Assembly: GCF_003170075.1 (NCBI RefSeq)
Contig: NZ_PMZU01000043.1
Location: 45,572-109,571, forward strand
DNA: 64,000 bases
Direction of reading: 5' to 3'
Source of the DNA: Methanoregula sp.
GTDB taxonomy: Archaea > Halobacteriota > Methanomicrobia > Methanomicrobiales > Methanospirillaceae
Shown here: positions 7,799-16,777 of the stretch, piece by piece
Layout of the letters: each line of letters opens with the position of its first letter
Numbering within the stretch: position 1 is the stretch's first letter
Notes under the pieces: generated by a model
The model's input: the letters and a program-made list of their open reading frames with translations, nothing else
The model's database searches: none
Told to the model about the DNA's origin: nothing
Program-made: the position numbers and the translations under genes

Positions 7799-8164
7799 AT
7801 GTTCGGGCACCAGGAGCGGGTCGCGATCCTGCTGTTGATCGCGGTAGCTATTGCGGTCATTGCCGCCCACATCATGCTCGTGCAGATCGGGAAAGAGCCA
7901 TTTGCATCCGCATATACTGATCAGTCTGCCGACGGAACGCTTGTCCACATATCGGGCATCATCGATCAGGCGACCGTTCTCAAAAATGGCGGGCACGTGC
8001 TGCTCACCATAGATAACGTCACGGTTTTTGTACCCGCAACCGTTGCCGGTGATCGCTCCTTTGCGAAAGGGACGACCCTCTCCTTGTACGGGACCGTCCA
8101 GACATACCAGGGTAAAAAAGAGATCCTCATCAGTTCAGCGGAGGATATCAGGGAAATTCAATAA
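7799..8164 (+). CDS. Membrane-anchored OB-fold protein
   Basis: The 121-residue protein has one N-terminal membrane helix (about 10-30) followed by an OB-fold of the nucleic-acid-binding type (HISGIIDQATVLKNGGHVLL..., ending TYQGKKEILI). The ATG at 7799 gives this architecture; an upstream in-frame start at 7727 would run through the palindrome. Function is unknown; the anchored OB-fold implies it acts at or outside the membrane. It is probably regulated through the palindrome upstream. Confidence 0.7.
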   Translation: MFGHQERVAILLLIAVAIAVIAAHIMLVQIGKEPFASAYTDQSADGTLVHISGIIDQATVLKNGGHVLLTIDNVTVFVPATVAGDRSFAKGTTLSLYGTVQTYQGKKEILISSAEDIREIQ

Positions 8165-8202
8165 TTTCCGGGGCGGGACAAAAAGTCCTGCGTACAAATC
8201 AT

Positions 8203-8793
8203 TTACAATACAGCAGCACCCGGAGCGGCTTTTACTTTTGTCCTTGCGATGGTGTCAAGTGCCTCCTGTGCAGCAGTGCGTACACCGTCATCAGGACCCT
8301 CCAGTGCGCCGGTCAGTGCCGGCACCGCACGATCATCACCTATTTCACCCAGTGCCCATGCGGCAGTTTTCCTGACACCCCTTTTTGGATCGTTTAAGAG
8401 CAGGATCAATGGCCCGACCGCCCGGTTCTCCCGGAGTTTCCCGAGCCCCCACGCGGCGCCTGTACGGAGCCACTTTTCATTGGATGTAAGGGCAGCAAGC
8501 AGGGGTTCGACCGCCCGTGGATCGCCAATCTTCCCCAGCGATTTTGCGGCAAGCCACGCGACATCCATATAAGGGTCTTTTAACGCTGCAATAAGCGGCT
8601 CAACGGCTGCAGGATCGCCTTCATCTCCAAGGGCCTCCGCCGCATGCCAGCGAAAGTGAAGACGCTCGCTTTTGAGCAAACGGATATATTCCTGCACCCG
8701 TCGCCTGCGGTTTTCTTCACGTGCAGCCAGTTCTTCCGGTGCCGGTGGTTTTTCGTGAAGTGTTGCCGTGGCGGATGTTCCTGTGGTATCCAT
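8203..8793 (-). CDS. HEAT-repeat (PBS-lyase type) protein
   Basis: This 196-residue protein carries about five repeats of roughly 31 residues from residue 45 on, each with the pattern AxxALGxIGDxRAVxPLxxAL. These short HEAT repeats form a curved helical scaffold that binds other proteins. There is no catalytic domain. The N-terminal 40 residues are charged and probably disordered. It is convergent with the OB-fold gene. The partner is unknown. Confidence 0.85.
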   Translation of the reverse strand: MDTTGTSATATLHEKPPAPEELAAREENRRRRVQEYIRLLKSERLHFRWHAAEALGDEGDPAAVEPLIAALKDPYMDVAWLAAKSLGKIGDPRAVEPLLAALTSNEKWLRTGAAWGLGKLRENRAVGPLILLLNDPKRGVRKTAAWALGEIGDDRAVPALTGALEGPDDGVRTAAQEALDTIARTKVKAAPGAAVL

Positions 8794-8960
8794 CCGGATC
8801 CCCTCAGGCCAACCCTAAGCCATGGGGGATAATTAATTCTCGTATGGATTTTGGAGATGCCGGCTCACCTGGTCCCGGACTCGCAATCGTCTAAAAAAAA
8901 ACAACCATAAATCGATCTGGTTACACAGGAATTATGAAAATCGTTTAAATGGGTGCTGCG

Positions 8961-9070
8961 GGTTCCCCGCCTCAGGGCCTCTTGAGAGGCCCGGTGGGGC
9001 AAGAACGTTTTTTTTATTATTGTATTGTCCCTAATCCGCCTCAGGGGCTTTCTGACGGGGGCGGCGGCGT
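8961..9070 (+). repeat. Two-hairpin intergenic element, copy B
   Basis: Within the roughly 350-base gene-free gap 8794-9140, the plus strand shows a nested hairpin (CCCCGCC 8965-8971 with GGTGGGG 8993-8999; inner GGGCCTC/GAGGCCC 8975-8992). A T8 run follows, then a second hairpin at 9036-9064. It matches the element at 1449-1571 read in reverse, including the leading GGTTCCCCGCCTCAGGGCC. Inner-stem bases differ between copies but pairing is kept. Nothing else is evident in the gap. Confidence 0.65.
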
Positions 9071-9140
9071 TCATCGTTCATGGGGGTGGAAGGGAACAAT
9101 TTCCTCATCATATCGGAATGATCCGATTTTCAAAAAGAAA

Positions 9141-9995
9141 CTACTTCAGGATCTCCAGCGTTACCGAGAAATTCCGGACCGTGTGGGTGAGTGCGCCAAG
9201 ACTGATCACATCAGCCCCGGTCCGCGCGTACTCACGGATCGTCTCTGCGGTAATCCCTCCCGAAAGTTCGATAGTGACCTTATCGCGGAGATCTGCCTGT
9301 TCAAGTTCACGGATCGTTGTCCGGACACTGTCCGGTGTCATATTATCGAACAGCAGGATATCTGCGCCGGCCTGTGCAGCCAGAAGTGCATCATCAGCGT
9401 TCTCCACCTCGATTTCGATCTTCCGGTAGGTACTTGCCGCCTTTGCCCGCCGGACCGCTTCTTTGACCGGCACAAGGACCAGGTGGTTGTCCTTGATGAG
9501 CACGCCATCGCTCAGGCTCGACCGGTGGGGATCGCCGCCCCCGAGAGCCACGGCTTTTTTATCAAGCGCCCGCAGGCCCGGGCAGGTTTTGCGCGTCCCT
9601 GCCACCCGGCAGCGGGGGTTTTCAGTCTGCACGAGGTCCACCATCTTTTGTGTCTGCGTGGCAATCCCGCTCATCCTGCCGATGATGTTGAGCGCGGTGC
9701 GTTCCACAAGCAGGACCTTCTTTGCATCTCCCGAAAGCGAGAGGAGGACGACCCCGGTCTTTACAACCTCACCGTCGCGGGATTCCTGCTGCACGTCCAC
9801 CCCGAAATGGGAAAAAAGGGCCGCCGCCTCCAGAAGACCGGCGGCGACGCCCTCCTGTTCGGCCCGGATCACTGCGCGGCAGGTGACATCCGGTATGATC
9901 GCATCTGAAGTGACATCCCCGGACGGTGCATCCTCCTCTATGAATTTTAACAGGTATTCCAGCGATACCATAGCAGCATCCCTGTGCATCATCAC
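9141..9995 (-). CDS. nadC: Nicotinate-nucleotide diphosphorylase (quinolinate phosphoribosyltransferase)
   Basis: This enzyme joins quinolinate and PRPP to give nicotinate mononucleotide for NAD synthesis. The 284-residue length is normal. Visible family motifs are EDAPSGDVTSDA, the RxxGTRKTCPGLR loop, HRxxLSDGVLIKDNH, and ELSGGI. The frame opens with GTG at 9993-9995, overlapping the nadX stop (GTGA); ATG at 9990-9992 or 9987-9989 may be the actual initiator. It is coupled to the aspartate dehydrogenase gene upstream. Confidence 0.95.
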   Translation of the reverse strand: MMMHRDAAMVSLEYLLKFIEEDAPSGDVTSDAIIPDVTCRAVIRAEQEGVAAGLLEAAALFSHFGVDVQQESRDGEVVKTGVVLLSLSGDAKKVLLVERTALNIIGRMSGIATQTQKMVDLVQTENPRCRVAGTRKTCPGLRALDKKAVALGGGDPHRSSLSDGVLIKDNHLVLVPVKEAVRRAKAASTYRKIEIEVENADDALLAAQAGADILLFDNMTPDSVRTTIRELEQADLRDKVTIELSGGITAETIREYARTGADVISLGALTHTVRNFSVTLEILK

Positions 9996-10750
9996 GTCCC
10001 GATGACGAGCGGGCTGTCGAGATTTTTCAACAGGGATAGGATGGAGAGTGCCGCGAGGTAACTTGTCGCCGGGTTGTCGGGACTGGGAACGTTGGTGACC
10101 TTAATGTATGTCTCACCGAAACTGCCCTCGATAAAGAGTTCGTGGATGTTTTTGTCTACCGCAGGGTCTGCCCAGAGTTCCACATCGGCATCCTGGCCGG
10201 CGGCAAGTCCCATGGCGACCGAGACGTTCACGTTCTTGGGATAGGACTTGATGCAATCGTGCGCTTTGCCGGAGAAGATCCGCTGCCGGGTGGTTGCGGT
10301 AAGGCCCAGAGACTGCGGGCTTTTGGTGGTCTTCAGGAGCAGTTTTGTGATCGGTGAGATCTGCCCGATCTTCAGGTTATCCAGCCCGAAGATTGCCCCG
10401 CTCGGGATATAGATCTTCGTGCCGGTTTTTCGTGCGGTTGCCACGAGATCGTCCTTGAACACCGGGTCGGTGAGCGCACCTACGCTCATGATCACGAGGT
10501 TTTTTTTGTTCAGGAGGACCTCTCTGGCATGCGCCCGCGCCGCACTGACCGATGCCGCCTCGACAACGAGATCGGTATCGGCGTCGAGAAACGCTGCAAA
10601 ATCCCCGTATGCCTTCCCGTGGCAGATACCGGCGATCTCTGCGGCCCGTTCGGGGACTTTATCGAAGACTGCTGAGATCACAAACCCCTCTGCGTGCTGC
10701 GCAATGATATGCCCGATATTGCCGCAGCCCAGCAGCCCGATACGTAACAT
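9992..10750 (-). CDS. nadX: L-aspartate dehydrogenase
   Basis: This enzyme makes iminoaspartate from aspartate with NAD(P), the first step of de novo NAD synthesis in many archaea in place of NadB. The 252 residues start with a Rossmann loop (GLLGCGNIG), and the central segment PSGAIFGLDNL and C-terminal SPDNPATSYLAALS are typical. It is first in the nadX-nadC operon. A quinolinate synthase gene (nadA) is not nearby, so it must be elsewhere. Confidence 0.93.
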   Translation of the reverse strand: MLRIGLLGCGNIGHIIAQHAEGFVISAVFDKVPERAAEIAGICHGKAYGDFAAFLDADTDLVVEAASVSAARAHAREVLLNKKNLVIMSVGALTDPVFKDDLVATARKTGTKIYIPSGAIFGLDNLKIGQISPITKLLLKTTKSPQSLGLTATTRQRIFSGKAHDCIKSYPKNVNVSVAMGLAAGQDADVELWADPAVDKNIHELFIEGSFGETYIKVTNVPSPDNPATSYLAALSILSLLKNLDSPLVIGT

Positions 10751-10877
10751 GGTAAACAGGTTATGGGCATCATGGATTAATGGTTATCCTAAAAGGAAGC
10801 GCCGGCACGCGAAGAGCAGGGGTGATGCAGAAAAATGACCTTTAACTGCTCTGTCTCCAAACGATGAGAATAGACAC

Positions 10878-12140
10878 ATGGAAGAGAACCGATCAGGATA
10901 TCCATCCCGGGACACAAAGGACGTATTTGCCGCGCTCGCACAAAAGCGGGTCTATATCGAGACATACGGGTGCAGTTACAACTTCGGGGACACGGCAAAC
11001 CTTGTGGAGGTGCTTAAACACTACGGGAGCACCCGTGTCGCATCTCCCGATGATGCGGACGCGGTCATTGTTAACACCTGCACGGTGGTCGGGTCGACCG
11101 AACGCCGGATGCTCCGTCGTCTTTTTGCACTTCAGGAAAAGCCACTCTTTGTCACCGGTTGCATGCCGCTTGTCCAGCGCGAAGCGATCCTCTCGGTCTG
11201 TTCCCCGCTCATTATTCCCCCGGATGCTATACGCAAGGCGTACCTTCGCGTAAGAACGGTTGCTCCCGGAGGTATCGGAATCGTCCAGATCGCGCAGGGC
11301 TGTCTCGGACGTTGCACGTACTGCATCACGCGCAGGGCACGGGGGCCGCTTGCAAGTTTTCCCAAACATGAGATCAGAGAAAAAATCCGGTCGTTTATCG
11401 GTGCAGGTGCATACGAGATCCAGCTGACGGCCCAAGATGTCAGTGCCTATGGGAGAGACACGGGAACAGACCTCCCCACCCTTCTCTCATCCCTCAGTGA
11501 TCTTAAGGGAAATTACCGCATCCGCATCGGGATGATGAACCCGGCGACCGTTCTCCCTGTCCTTGACGATCTTGTGGATGTATATGCCAGCGACCGGATC
11601 TTCAGGTTTGTGCACCTGCCGGTCCAGTCTGGGTCCGACTGTATCCTCGAACGGATGGGCCGGGGATATACGGTAAAGGAGTTTCTTGAGATCGTTTCCG
11701 CGTTCCGCAGGCGGTATCCCGGCATCAGCATCGCCACGGATTTCATTGTCGGTTTTCCCGGGGAGACAGAAGATGATTTTTCCCGGTCCCTTGCACTTGT
11801 CGGGCGGACAAAACCTGCAAAGGTCAATGTCACACGGTATTCACACCGCCCGTTCACCGGCCCGTTTGCGGAAAATGACTTTCCGGATTCGGTAAAAAAA
11901 GACCGGTCCCGGCTCCTGAATGCATACGCGGAAGAACAGTACTCCGCTGTCAACCGCCCGCTCCTTGGAACCACGGTTTCCTGTGTTGTAACAGAGAAAC
12001 TCCGCCCGGGATCGGTCATGGCCCGGACTGCCACCTACCAGGGTGTTGTCATTGGAACAGATCTCCCGATCGGGGCTGCCGCAGAAGTCATTCTCAAAAA
12101 AGACCGGAAGTATTTTTTTATGGGCGATCTTGTTGGATGA
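10878..12140 (+). CDS. tRNA threonylcarbamoyladenosine methylthiotransferase (MtaB/CDKAL1 type)
   Basis: This radical-SAM enzyme adds a methylthio group to t6A37 of ANN-decoding tRNAs. The 420 residues show the N-terminal UPF0004 domain with its cluster cysteines (YGCSYNFGD, NTCTV, TGCMP), the radical-SAM CLGRCTYC motif near residue 150, and a C-terminal TRAM domain (about 355-420). All six cluster cysteines are present. It is monocistronic and divergent from nadX. Confidence 0.93.
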   Translation: MEENRSGYPSRDTKDVFAALAQKRVYIETYGCSYNFGDTANLVEVLKHYGSTRVASPDDADAVIVNTCTVVGSTERRMLRRLFALQEKPLFVTGCMPLVQREAILSVCSPLIIPPDAIRKAYLRVRTVAPGGIGIVQIAQGCLGRCTYCITRRARGPLASFPKHEIREKIRSFIGAGAYEIQLTAQDVSAYGRDTGTDLPTLLSSLSDLKGNYRIRIGMMNPATVLPVLDDLVDVYASDRIFRFVHLPVQSGSDCILERMGRGYTVKEFLEIVSAFRRRYPGISIATDFIVGFPGETEDDFSRSLALVGRTKPAKVNVTRYSHRPFTGPFAENDFPDSVKKDRSRLLNAYAEEQYSAVNRPLLGTTVSCVVTEKLRPGSVMARTATYQGVVIGTDLPIGAAAEVILKKDRKYFFMGDLVG

Positions 12141-12243
12141 GTCCCGCTTAAGAAATGGCGGTCATTTAAAGACGAGTGATTTTATAGCCGGAACAATAAC
12201 TATTCTTGTTTTGCGCCGGAAGGCGGAGTATGGTGATACTAAA

Positions 12244-12780
12244 ATGGATGAGATCGAGGCCGGTTTTGAAAAGATCATGCAGAAGATCGAGGATATGAAA
12301 AAGACGGATGCCAAACTATCCGAACAGGTAAAGGCCCATGACGGTCAACTGCTGGAGCGCATGGCCGCCATGGTAAAACCGGTGGTCAAATCCGTTGGCC
12401 TCAACATGCTCAAGATAGGTAAGCAGGATACGAAAAATGAGATCTACGATGCCAATTATTACACGGAGAAGATGATCGTCCTCGGTAAGACCGATCCCGC
12501 CGCGTTCCGCCCCGATGACCCTTCAAAAAAGATCACCGACCAGTTCTGCGTTCTCTCTGAAAAGGGAAAATTCTACGAACTGATGTACAGCTCCGACGGG
12601 TTTATCACCGATTCGTATCTCAATCCCATCGACCCGAAGTCTGCGATAGATCAGTACGGGTATGACATCATGTTCATGCTGTACCAGGCAATGCACGATT
12701 ACATGAAATCGGAAACAGAACTTATCGCAGCGCTTGAAAAAGTAATGGGGTATGTCTTTGCCGCGCCCAGTAAAGCCTGA
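12244..12780 (+). CDS. Hypothetical protein with N-terminal coiled coil
   Basis: The 178-residue protein begins with a charged helix likely to form a coiled coil (about 1-45). A globular part follows with no motif I recognise (NYYTEKMIVLGKTDPAAFRP, SDGFITDSYLNP). I chose the ATG at 12244; the open frame extends upstream to 12043 inside the previous gene but with poor support. No signal peptide or membrane helix. Function unknown. Confidence 0.7.
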   Translation: MDEIEAGFEKIMQKIEDMKKTDAKLSEQVKAHDGQLLERMAAMVKPVVKSVGLNMLKIGKQDTKNEIYDANYYTEKMIVLGKTDPAAFRPDDPSKKITDQFCVLSEKGKFYELMYSSDGFITDSYLNPIDPKSAIDQYGYDIMFMLYQAMHDYMKSETELIAALEKVMGYVFAAPSKA

Positions 12781-12794
12781 CCGGCGCCCCTTTT

Positions 12795-13250
12795 TTACTT
12801 CCACTTGAACAGCGGGAACATCGGTTTCAAGGGATCGTCATCGCCCTTTCCCAGCGCTGACAGGGTAAACGTGCGGCTGGTCTTCCCTCCTTTTGCATCG
12901 TCGAAGGTGACCGCGGCTTTTGCCTCATCTATCATGCGGGTGAGGGGATACTCGTACCGGGCGTCAGCCGCAAGTTCGGGAAGATCGAATTCAATGTCGA
13001 GAGGAACGAGGGCGACATGGATCCGGTATGCCGGTGCATTTCCCGAGTTCTCAACCACGATCTTTTTTGCATCATCACCCAGCCTCACCGTGAGCTCGGG
13101 AAGAACTCTGGAATCTTCCATGATGAAGACCGACATGGCAAGAGCAATAAGGACGATCACTCCCGTCGCGCCGAGATAGGTATCGATCCAGAAGAGGAGT
13201 ATGCAGATAAGGGCGCCTGCCGTAAGAAGAATCTTATGAATTTTCTCCAT
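12795..13250 (-). CDS. Membrane protein with soluble beta-rich domain
   Basis: The 151-residue protein has two N-terminal hydrophobic segments (about 7-23 and 28-45). A soluble domain with the pattern of an Ig-like/CARDB fold follows (VVENSGNAPAYRIHVALVP), and the end is basic. No family is recognised. It is convergent with the coiled-coil gene and followed upstream by tRNA-Ile on the same strand. Confidence 0.65.
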   Translation of the reverse strand: MEKIHKILLTAGALICILLFWIDTYLGATGVIVLIALAMSVFIMEDSRVLPELTVRLGDDAKKIVVENSGNAPAYRIHVALVPLDIEFDLPELAADARYEYPLTRMIDEAKAAVTFDDAKGGKTSRTFTLSALGKGDDDPLKPMFPLFKWK

Positions 13251-13291
13251 GCACTCCTTTAGGCTTAAAAACTATATCAAAACGTGGGGAG

Positions 13292-13365
13292 TGGGCCCGA
13301 TGCGATTCGAACGCATGACCTCCCGGTTATCAGCCGGGCGCACCACCGAGCTATGCTACGGGCCC
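13292..13365 (-). tRNA. tRNA-Ile (GAT)
   Basis: The reverse strand folds into a full cloverleaf with acceptor GGGCCCG/CGGGCCC, anticodon GAT in the loop CTGATAA, T-loop TTCGAAT and discriminator A. No intron and no encoded CCA. Confidence 0.95.
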
Positions 13366-13500
13366 AAAAGGCTTGCCTGAAATTTACCTTATTACTTCTC
13401 CCACCAGAGTTTTTATAGGTTGTGAATGGTCGGGTGGACAGGATAATGCTATAGGGTTCTTGAGTTAAAAAATAACATAACTATCGTTCGGACTGGGATT

Positions 13501-15273
13501 ATGCAACGCCACTATCTCCTCGGAAATGAAGCCATCGCCCACGCGTGCCTCGAATCAGGTATCGATTTTGCCAGCGGATACCCCGGCACACCTTCGTCGG
13601 AAGTTATCGATGTCCTCCGCGTACAGAAAGACCCCGCATACTATGTGGAATGGTCGGTGAACGAGAAGGTCGCGCTTGAAAATGCCCTTGCCGCGGCATG
13701 GTGCGGGATCCGGGCGATCTGCACCATGAAACATGTCGGCCTCAACGTCGCTGCCGACCCGCTCATGACAAGCGCCTATACCGGCGTGACCGGCGGCCTT
13801 GTCATCATGAGCGCGGACGACCCGTTCGCTCATAGTTCACAGAATGAGCAGGACACCCGGTGCTACGCCCATTTCGCCCGGCTCCCCTGCCTCGATCCCG
13901 CGGGCGTGCAGGAAGCGCACGACATGATCCGCACCGCGTTTGAAATTTCCGAGGAATTCAGGCTGCCGGTGCTGTTCCGCCCCACCACCCGGATCTGCCA
14001 CTCGAAAGGTGACGTGGAACTGGGGGCTGTCGTCCCCAGCACGCGGAAAGGAGAGTTCCACAAGGACCCCCGGCAGTACGTGGTGATCCCGGCCCACACC
14101 CGGCTCCTGCACAAAAAACTCAACGAGAAGCAGCCTGCCCTCAAAAAACGTCTCGTGGAACGGGGGCTCAACCATTCCACGATCAAGGGAAAGACTGCCA
14201 TTATCGCGAGCGGGATCGGTGCCTCCTACGTGCAGGAACTCCTGCCTCCTGATGTCTCGTTCATGAAGATCGGGGCGTACCCAATAGATGAAGAATGGCT
14301 CGGGGAGTTCGCCAGAAAGCACGAGAAGATCCTCGTGATCGAGGAACTCGCACCGGTGGTTGAGGAGGCCGTCCGGCAGGTCGCCGGGTGCGTGCCGGTC
14401 TTCGGGAAGATCAACGGGTACGCGCCGTACGAGGGCGAACTTTCACCTGCGGTCGTCGCTGCCATCATGGTAAAGGCCGGATTCCTGCCGGAGAACCCGT
14501 TTGCCGCCATGGAGCCCGTGCAGAACCTCCCGCTGCGCCCGCCCATCCTCTGCGCCGGCTGCCACCACCGCGCCGCGTTCTATGCGATAAAAAAGGTGTT
14601 TAAGGAGTCCGCGATCTACCCGAGCGACATCGGGTGCTACACGCTCGGGCTCCAGCTGCGGGCCGTTGATACCACCATCTGTATGGGTGCCTCGATCACG
14701 GTCGGGAGTGGGATTGCCCATTCCGGTGAGCCCCGGGACGTGGTCAGTACGATTGGCGATTCCACATTCCTGCACACCGGCATACAGGGGCTCATGAATG
14801 CGGTTTACAACGGCGCGAACATGACCGTGGTCATCCTCGACAACCGGATCACCGCGATGACCGGCCACCAGCCCAATCCGAATACCGGGGTAACGGCAAC
14901 AGGTGTTGAATCTCCCCCGGTATCCCTCGATGCGATCTGCCGCGCCTGCGGGGTGACCTTTGTCGAGACGGTAGATCCCTACGATACGACCGGAATGGTC
15001 CGTGTTCTTGAAGCGGCAAAGGCAAGGAAGGGTGTCAAGGTGATCATCGCAAAGCAGATGTGCGTGATCGTGGCCCGCCGCGCGGGAGTAAAGCGGGGCC
15101 GCTATGCGGTGAACCCGGAGATCTGCACCGGGTGCGGCATCTGCGTGCGGTTCGGTTGTCCTGCGATCGAGTTCGCTGATGAGAAGGCCCGGATCAACGA
15201 GTTGTGCAGCGGGTGTGCGGTCTGCGCCCGGCTCTGTCCTGTCGGGGCGATCTCCCGGGAGGCAAAGAAATGA
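13501..15273 (+). CDS. iorA: Indolepyruvate ferredoxin oxidoreductase, alpha subunit
   Basis: This subunit of the thiamine-diphosphate enzyme interconverts aryl pyruvates and aryl acetyl-CoA with ferredoxin, allowing aromatic amino acid use or synthesis from arylacetates. The 590 residues show the N-terminal pyrimidine-binding domain (SGYPGTPSSEV), a central CAGCHHR segment, the thiamine site GDSTFLHTG (about 417), and a C-terminal ferredoxin domain with two cysteine clusters (CTGCGIC, CSGCAVCARLCP). It overlaps iorB by four bases. Confidence 0.95.
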   Translation: MQRHYLLGNEAIAHACLESGIDFASGYPGTPSSEVIDVLRVQKDPAYYVEWSVNEKVALENALAAAWCGIRAICTMKHVGLNVAADPLMTSAYTGVTGGLVIMSADDPFAHSSQNEQDTRCYAHFARLPCLDPAGVQEAHDMIRTAFEISEEFRLPVLFRPTTRICHSKGDVELGAVVPSTRKGEFHKDPRQYVVIPAHTRLLHKKLNEKQPALKKRLVERGLNHSTIKGKTAIIASGIGASYVQELLPPDVSFMKIGAYPIDEEWLGEFARKHEKILVIEELAPVVEEAVRQVAGCVPVFGKINGYAPYEGELSPAVVAAIMVKAGFLPENPFAAMEPVQNLPLRPPILCAGCHHRAAFYAIKKVFKESAIYPSDIGCYTLGLQLRAVDTTICMGASITVGSGIAHSGEPRDVVSTIGDSTFLHTGIQGLMNAVYNGANMTVVILDNRITAMTGHQPNPNTGVTATGVESPPVSLDAICRACGVTFVETVDPYDTTGMVRVLEAAKARKGVKVIIAKQMCVIVARRAGVKRGRYAVNPEICTGCGICVRFGCPAIEFADEKARINELCSGCAVCARLCPVGAISREAKK

Positions 15274-15854
15274 CGAAAAGTTTCGATATCCTGATCGTCG
15301 GGATCGGCGGGCAGGGAACGATCCTCGCCTCCAACATCCTTGGTGAGGCCTGCCTTCTTGAGGGCCGGCACGTGAAAGGTGCCGAGACCCACGGGATGGC
15401 ACAGCGCGGCGGGTCGGTGGAGACCCACATCAGGATCGACGGGCAGTACGGCCCGCTGATCGTGCCCGGCACGGCCGATCTTCTGATCTCCTTTGACCTC
15501 CTCGAAGCGCTCCGGTATTCCCACTTCCTCAAATCCGGCGGGACAATGGTGGTCAACCGGCACATGGTACTTCCCACCTCGGTCTTTACGCAAAAGAGCC
15601 CGGTACCGACCGAAGACGAGATCGTCGCGCAGCTTGCCCGGTTCAACCCCTGCCTGATCGACGCCGATAAGATTGCCATTGAAGCGGGCAGCAGTCTGTC
15701 CCAGAATGTCGTGATCCTTGGTGCGGCCTCATGGTCGATCCCCTTAAAGGCAGCGTCCCTGCTTGCCGCGGTCAAAAAACTCGTCCCCAAAAAGACCGTT
15801 GAGATTAACGCAAAAGCCTTTGAGATGGGCCGGGCGTTCAGCAGGACGCGCTGA
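15270..15854 (+). CDS. iorB: Indolepyruvate ferredoxin oxidoreductase, beta subunit
   Basis: This is the gamma-type domain partner of IorA, which forms the alpha2beta2 enzyme. The 194-residue protein begins with the conserved GIGGQGTI loop and carries KGAETHGMAQRGGSV, typical of the family. I chose ATG 15270 because it overlaps the iorA stop codon (ATGA) and gives the usual length. Its own stop overlaps the start of the methyltransferase gene. Confidence 0.95.
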   Translation: MTKSFDILIVGIGGQGTILASNILGEACLLEGRHVKGAETHGMAQRGGSVETHIRIDGQYGPLIVPGTADLLISFDLLEALRYSHFLKSGGTMVVNRHMVLPTSVFTQKSPVPTEDEIVAQLARFNPCLIDADKIAIEAGSSLSQNVVILGAASWSIPLKAASLLAAVKKLVPKKTVEINAKAFEMGRAFSRTR

Positions 15855-16573
15855 TGGGATCGCTTGGCGCATTTGAACCGGATACCCTGTACGAAGGGGA
15901 TGCGCTCGCGCTCATGGAGAATCTTCCCGAAGGTGCAGTTGATCTCATCGTGACCGACCCGCCGTTTGCCATCGATTTTACGGCCCAGAGGCTCAATTAC
16001 AACCGGACCGGCAGCAACGTGATCGAGGGCTACCAGGAGATCCCGGCAGAGGAATATGGCGAGTTTACGCGCCGGTGGATCGCGCAGGCCGCCCGGGTGC
16101 TTTCGCCTACGGGAAGCATGTACGTTTTTTCCGGCTGGAACCGGCTCCGCGATATCCTTGAAGGCATTGATGCGGCCGGCCTCTGCACCATCAACCACCT
16201 CATCTGGAAGTACCAGTTCGGGGTATTCACGAAGAATAAGTACGTCACCAGCCATTACCACATCCTCTTTGTCGTGAAAAACAAAAAGAAATACACTTTC
16301 AACAAACTCGACCACTATCCTGAGGATGTCTGGATGATCAACCGCGAGTACTGGAAAGGAAAGAAGAAGACCCCGACAAAGCTCCCGCAGGAACTGGTAC
16401 AGAAGATTATCCGGTATTCGAGCAACCCCGGCGATCTGGTCTTTGACCCGTTCCTTGGCTCGGGCACGGTCGCGGTTGTCGCGCAGCAGGAAGGCCGGCA
16501 TTTTCTGGGTTTCGAGGTCGTCCCGGAGTACGTTGCATTTGCACGGGAAGGATTGCGTGCCGCCCGGACCTGA
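15854..16573 (+). CDS. DNA methyltransferase (beta class, N6-adenine or N4-cytosine)
   Basis: This 239-residue protein has catalytic motif IV (TDPPF, residues 34-38) near the N-terminus and the SAM-binding motif I (FDPFLGSGT, about 197-205) near the C-terminus, the order of beta-class DNA methyltransferases. The recognition region between them is short. The start overlaps the iorB stop codon, so the gene is coupled to the ior operon, and no restriction endonuclease lies beside it. An orphan (regulatory or protective) methyltransferase is the likely reading. The target site is unknown. Confidence 0.88.
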   Translation: MGSLGAFEPDTLYEGDALALMENLPEGAVDLIVTDPPFAIDFTAQRLNYNRTGSNVIEGYQEIPAEEYGEFTRRWIAQAARVLSPTGSMYVFSGWNRLRDILEGIDAAGLCTINHLIWKYQFGVFTKNKYVTSHYHILFVVKNKKKYTFNKLDHYPEDVWMINREYWKGKKKTPTKLPQELVQKIIRYSSNPGDLVFDPFLGSGTVAVVAQQEGRHFLGFEVVPEYVAFAREGLRAART

Positions 16574-16636
16574 TCGTCCTGCACGGATCTGCAAAAAACC
16601 CCAACACGGGCACAAATTTATTAGAAAACAGCGATA

Positions 16637-16720
16637 CGCTGAGGGGGGGAATTGAACCCCCGAGGCACTTTCGCACCACAGGCTTTCCAGGCCTGCGCCC
16701 TACCGCTAGACTACCTCAGC
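16637..16720 (-). tRNA. tRNA-Ser (GGA)
   Basis: The reverse strand shows acceptor GCTGAGG/CCTCAGC, anticodon GGA in the loop CTGGAAA, a long variable arm (GTGGTGCGAAAGTGCC) typical of serine tRNAs, and discriminator G. No CCA is encoded. Confidence 0.95.
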
Positions 16721-16777
16721 AAAAAGTGTATCCCATATATTTGCCGGGTATTTTTTTAATGCTATCCCTTCATGGGG

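Noticed and set aside
15194..16615. Long open frame (473 codons) on the minus strand opposite iorB and the methyltransferase
   Set aside because: It is antisense to two genes with clear catalytic motifs and shows no family pattern; GC-rich codon structure keeps the opposite frame open.
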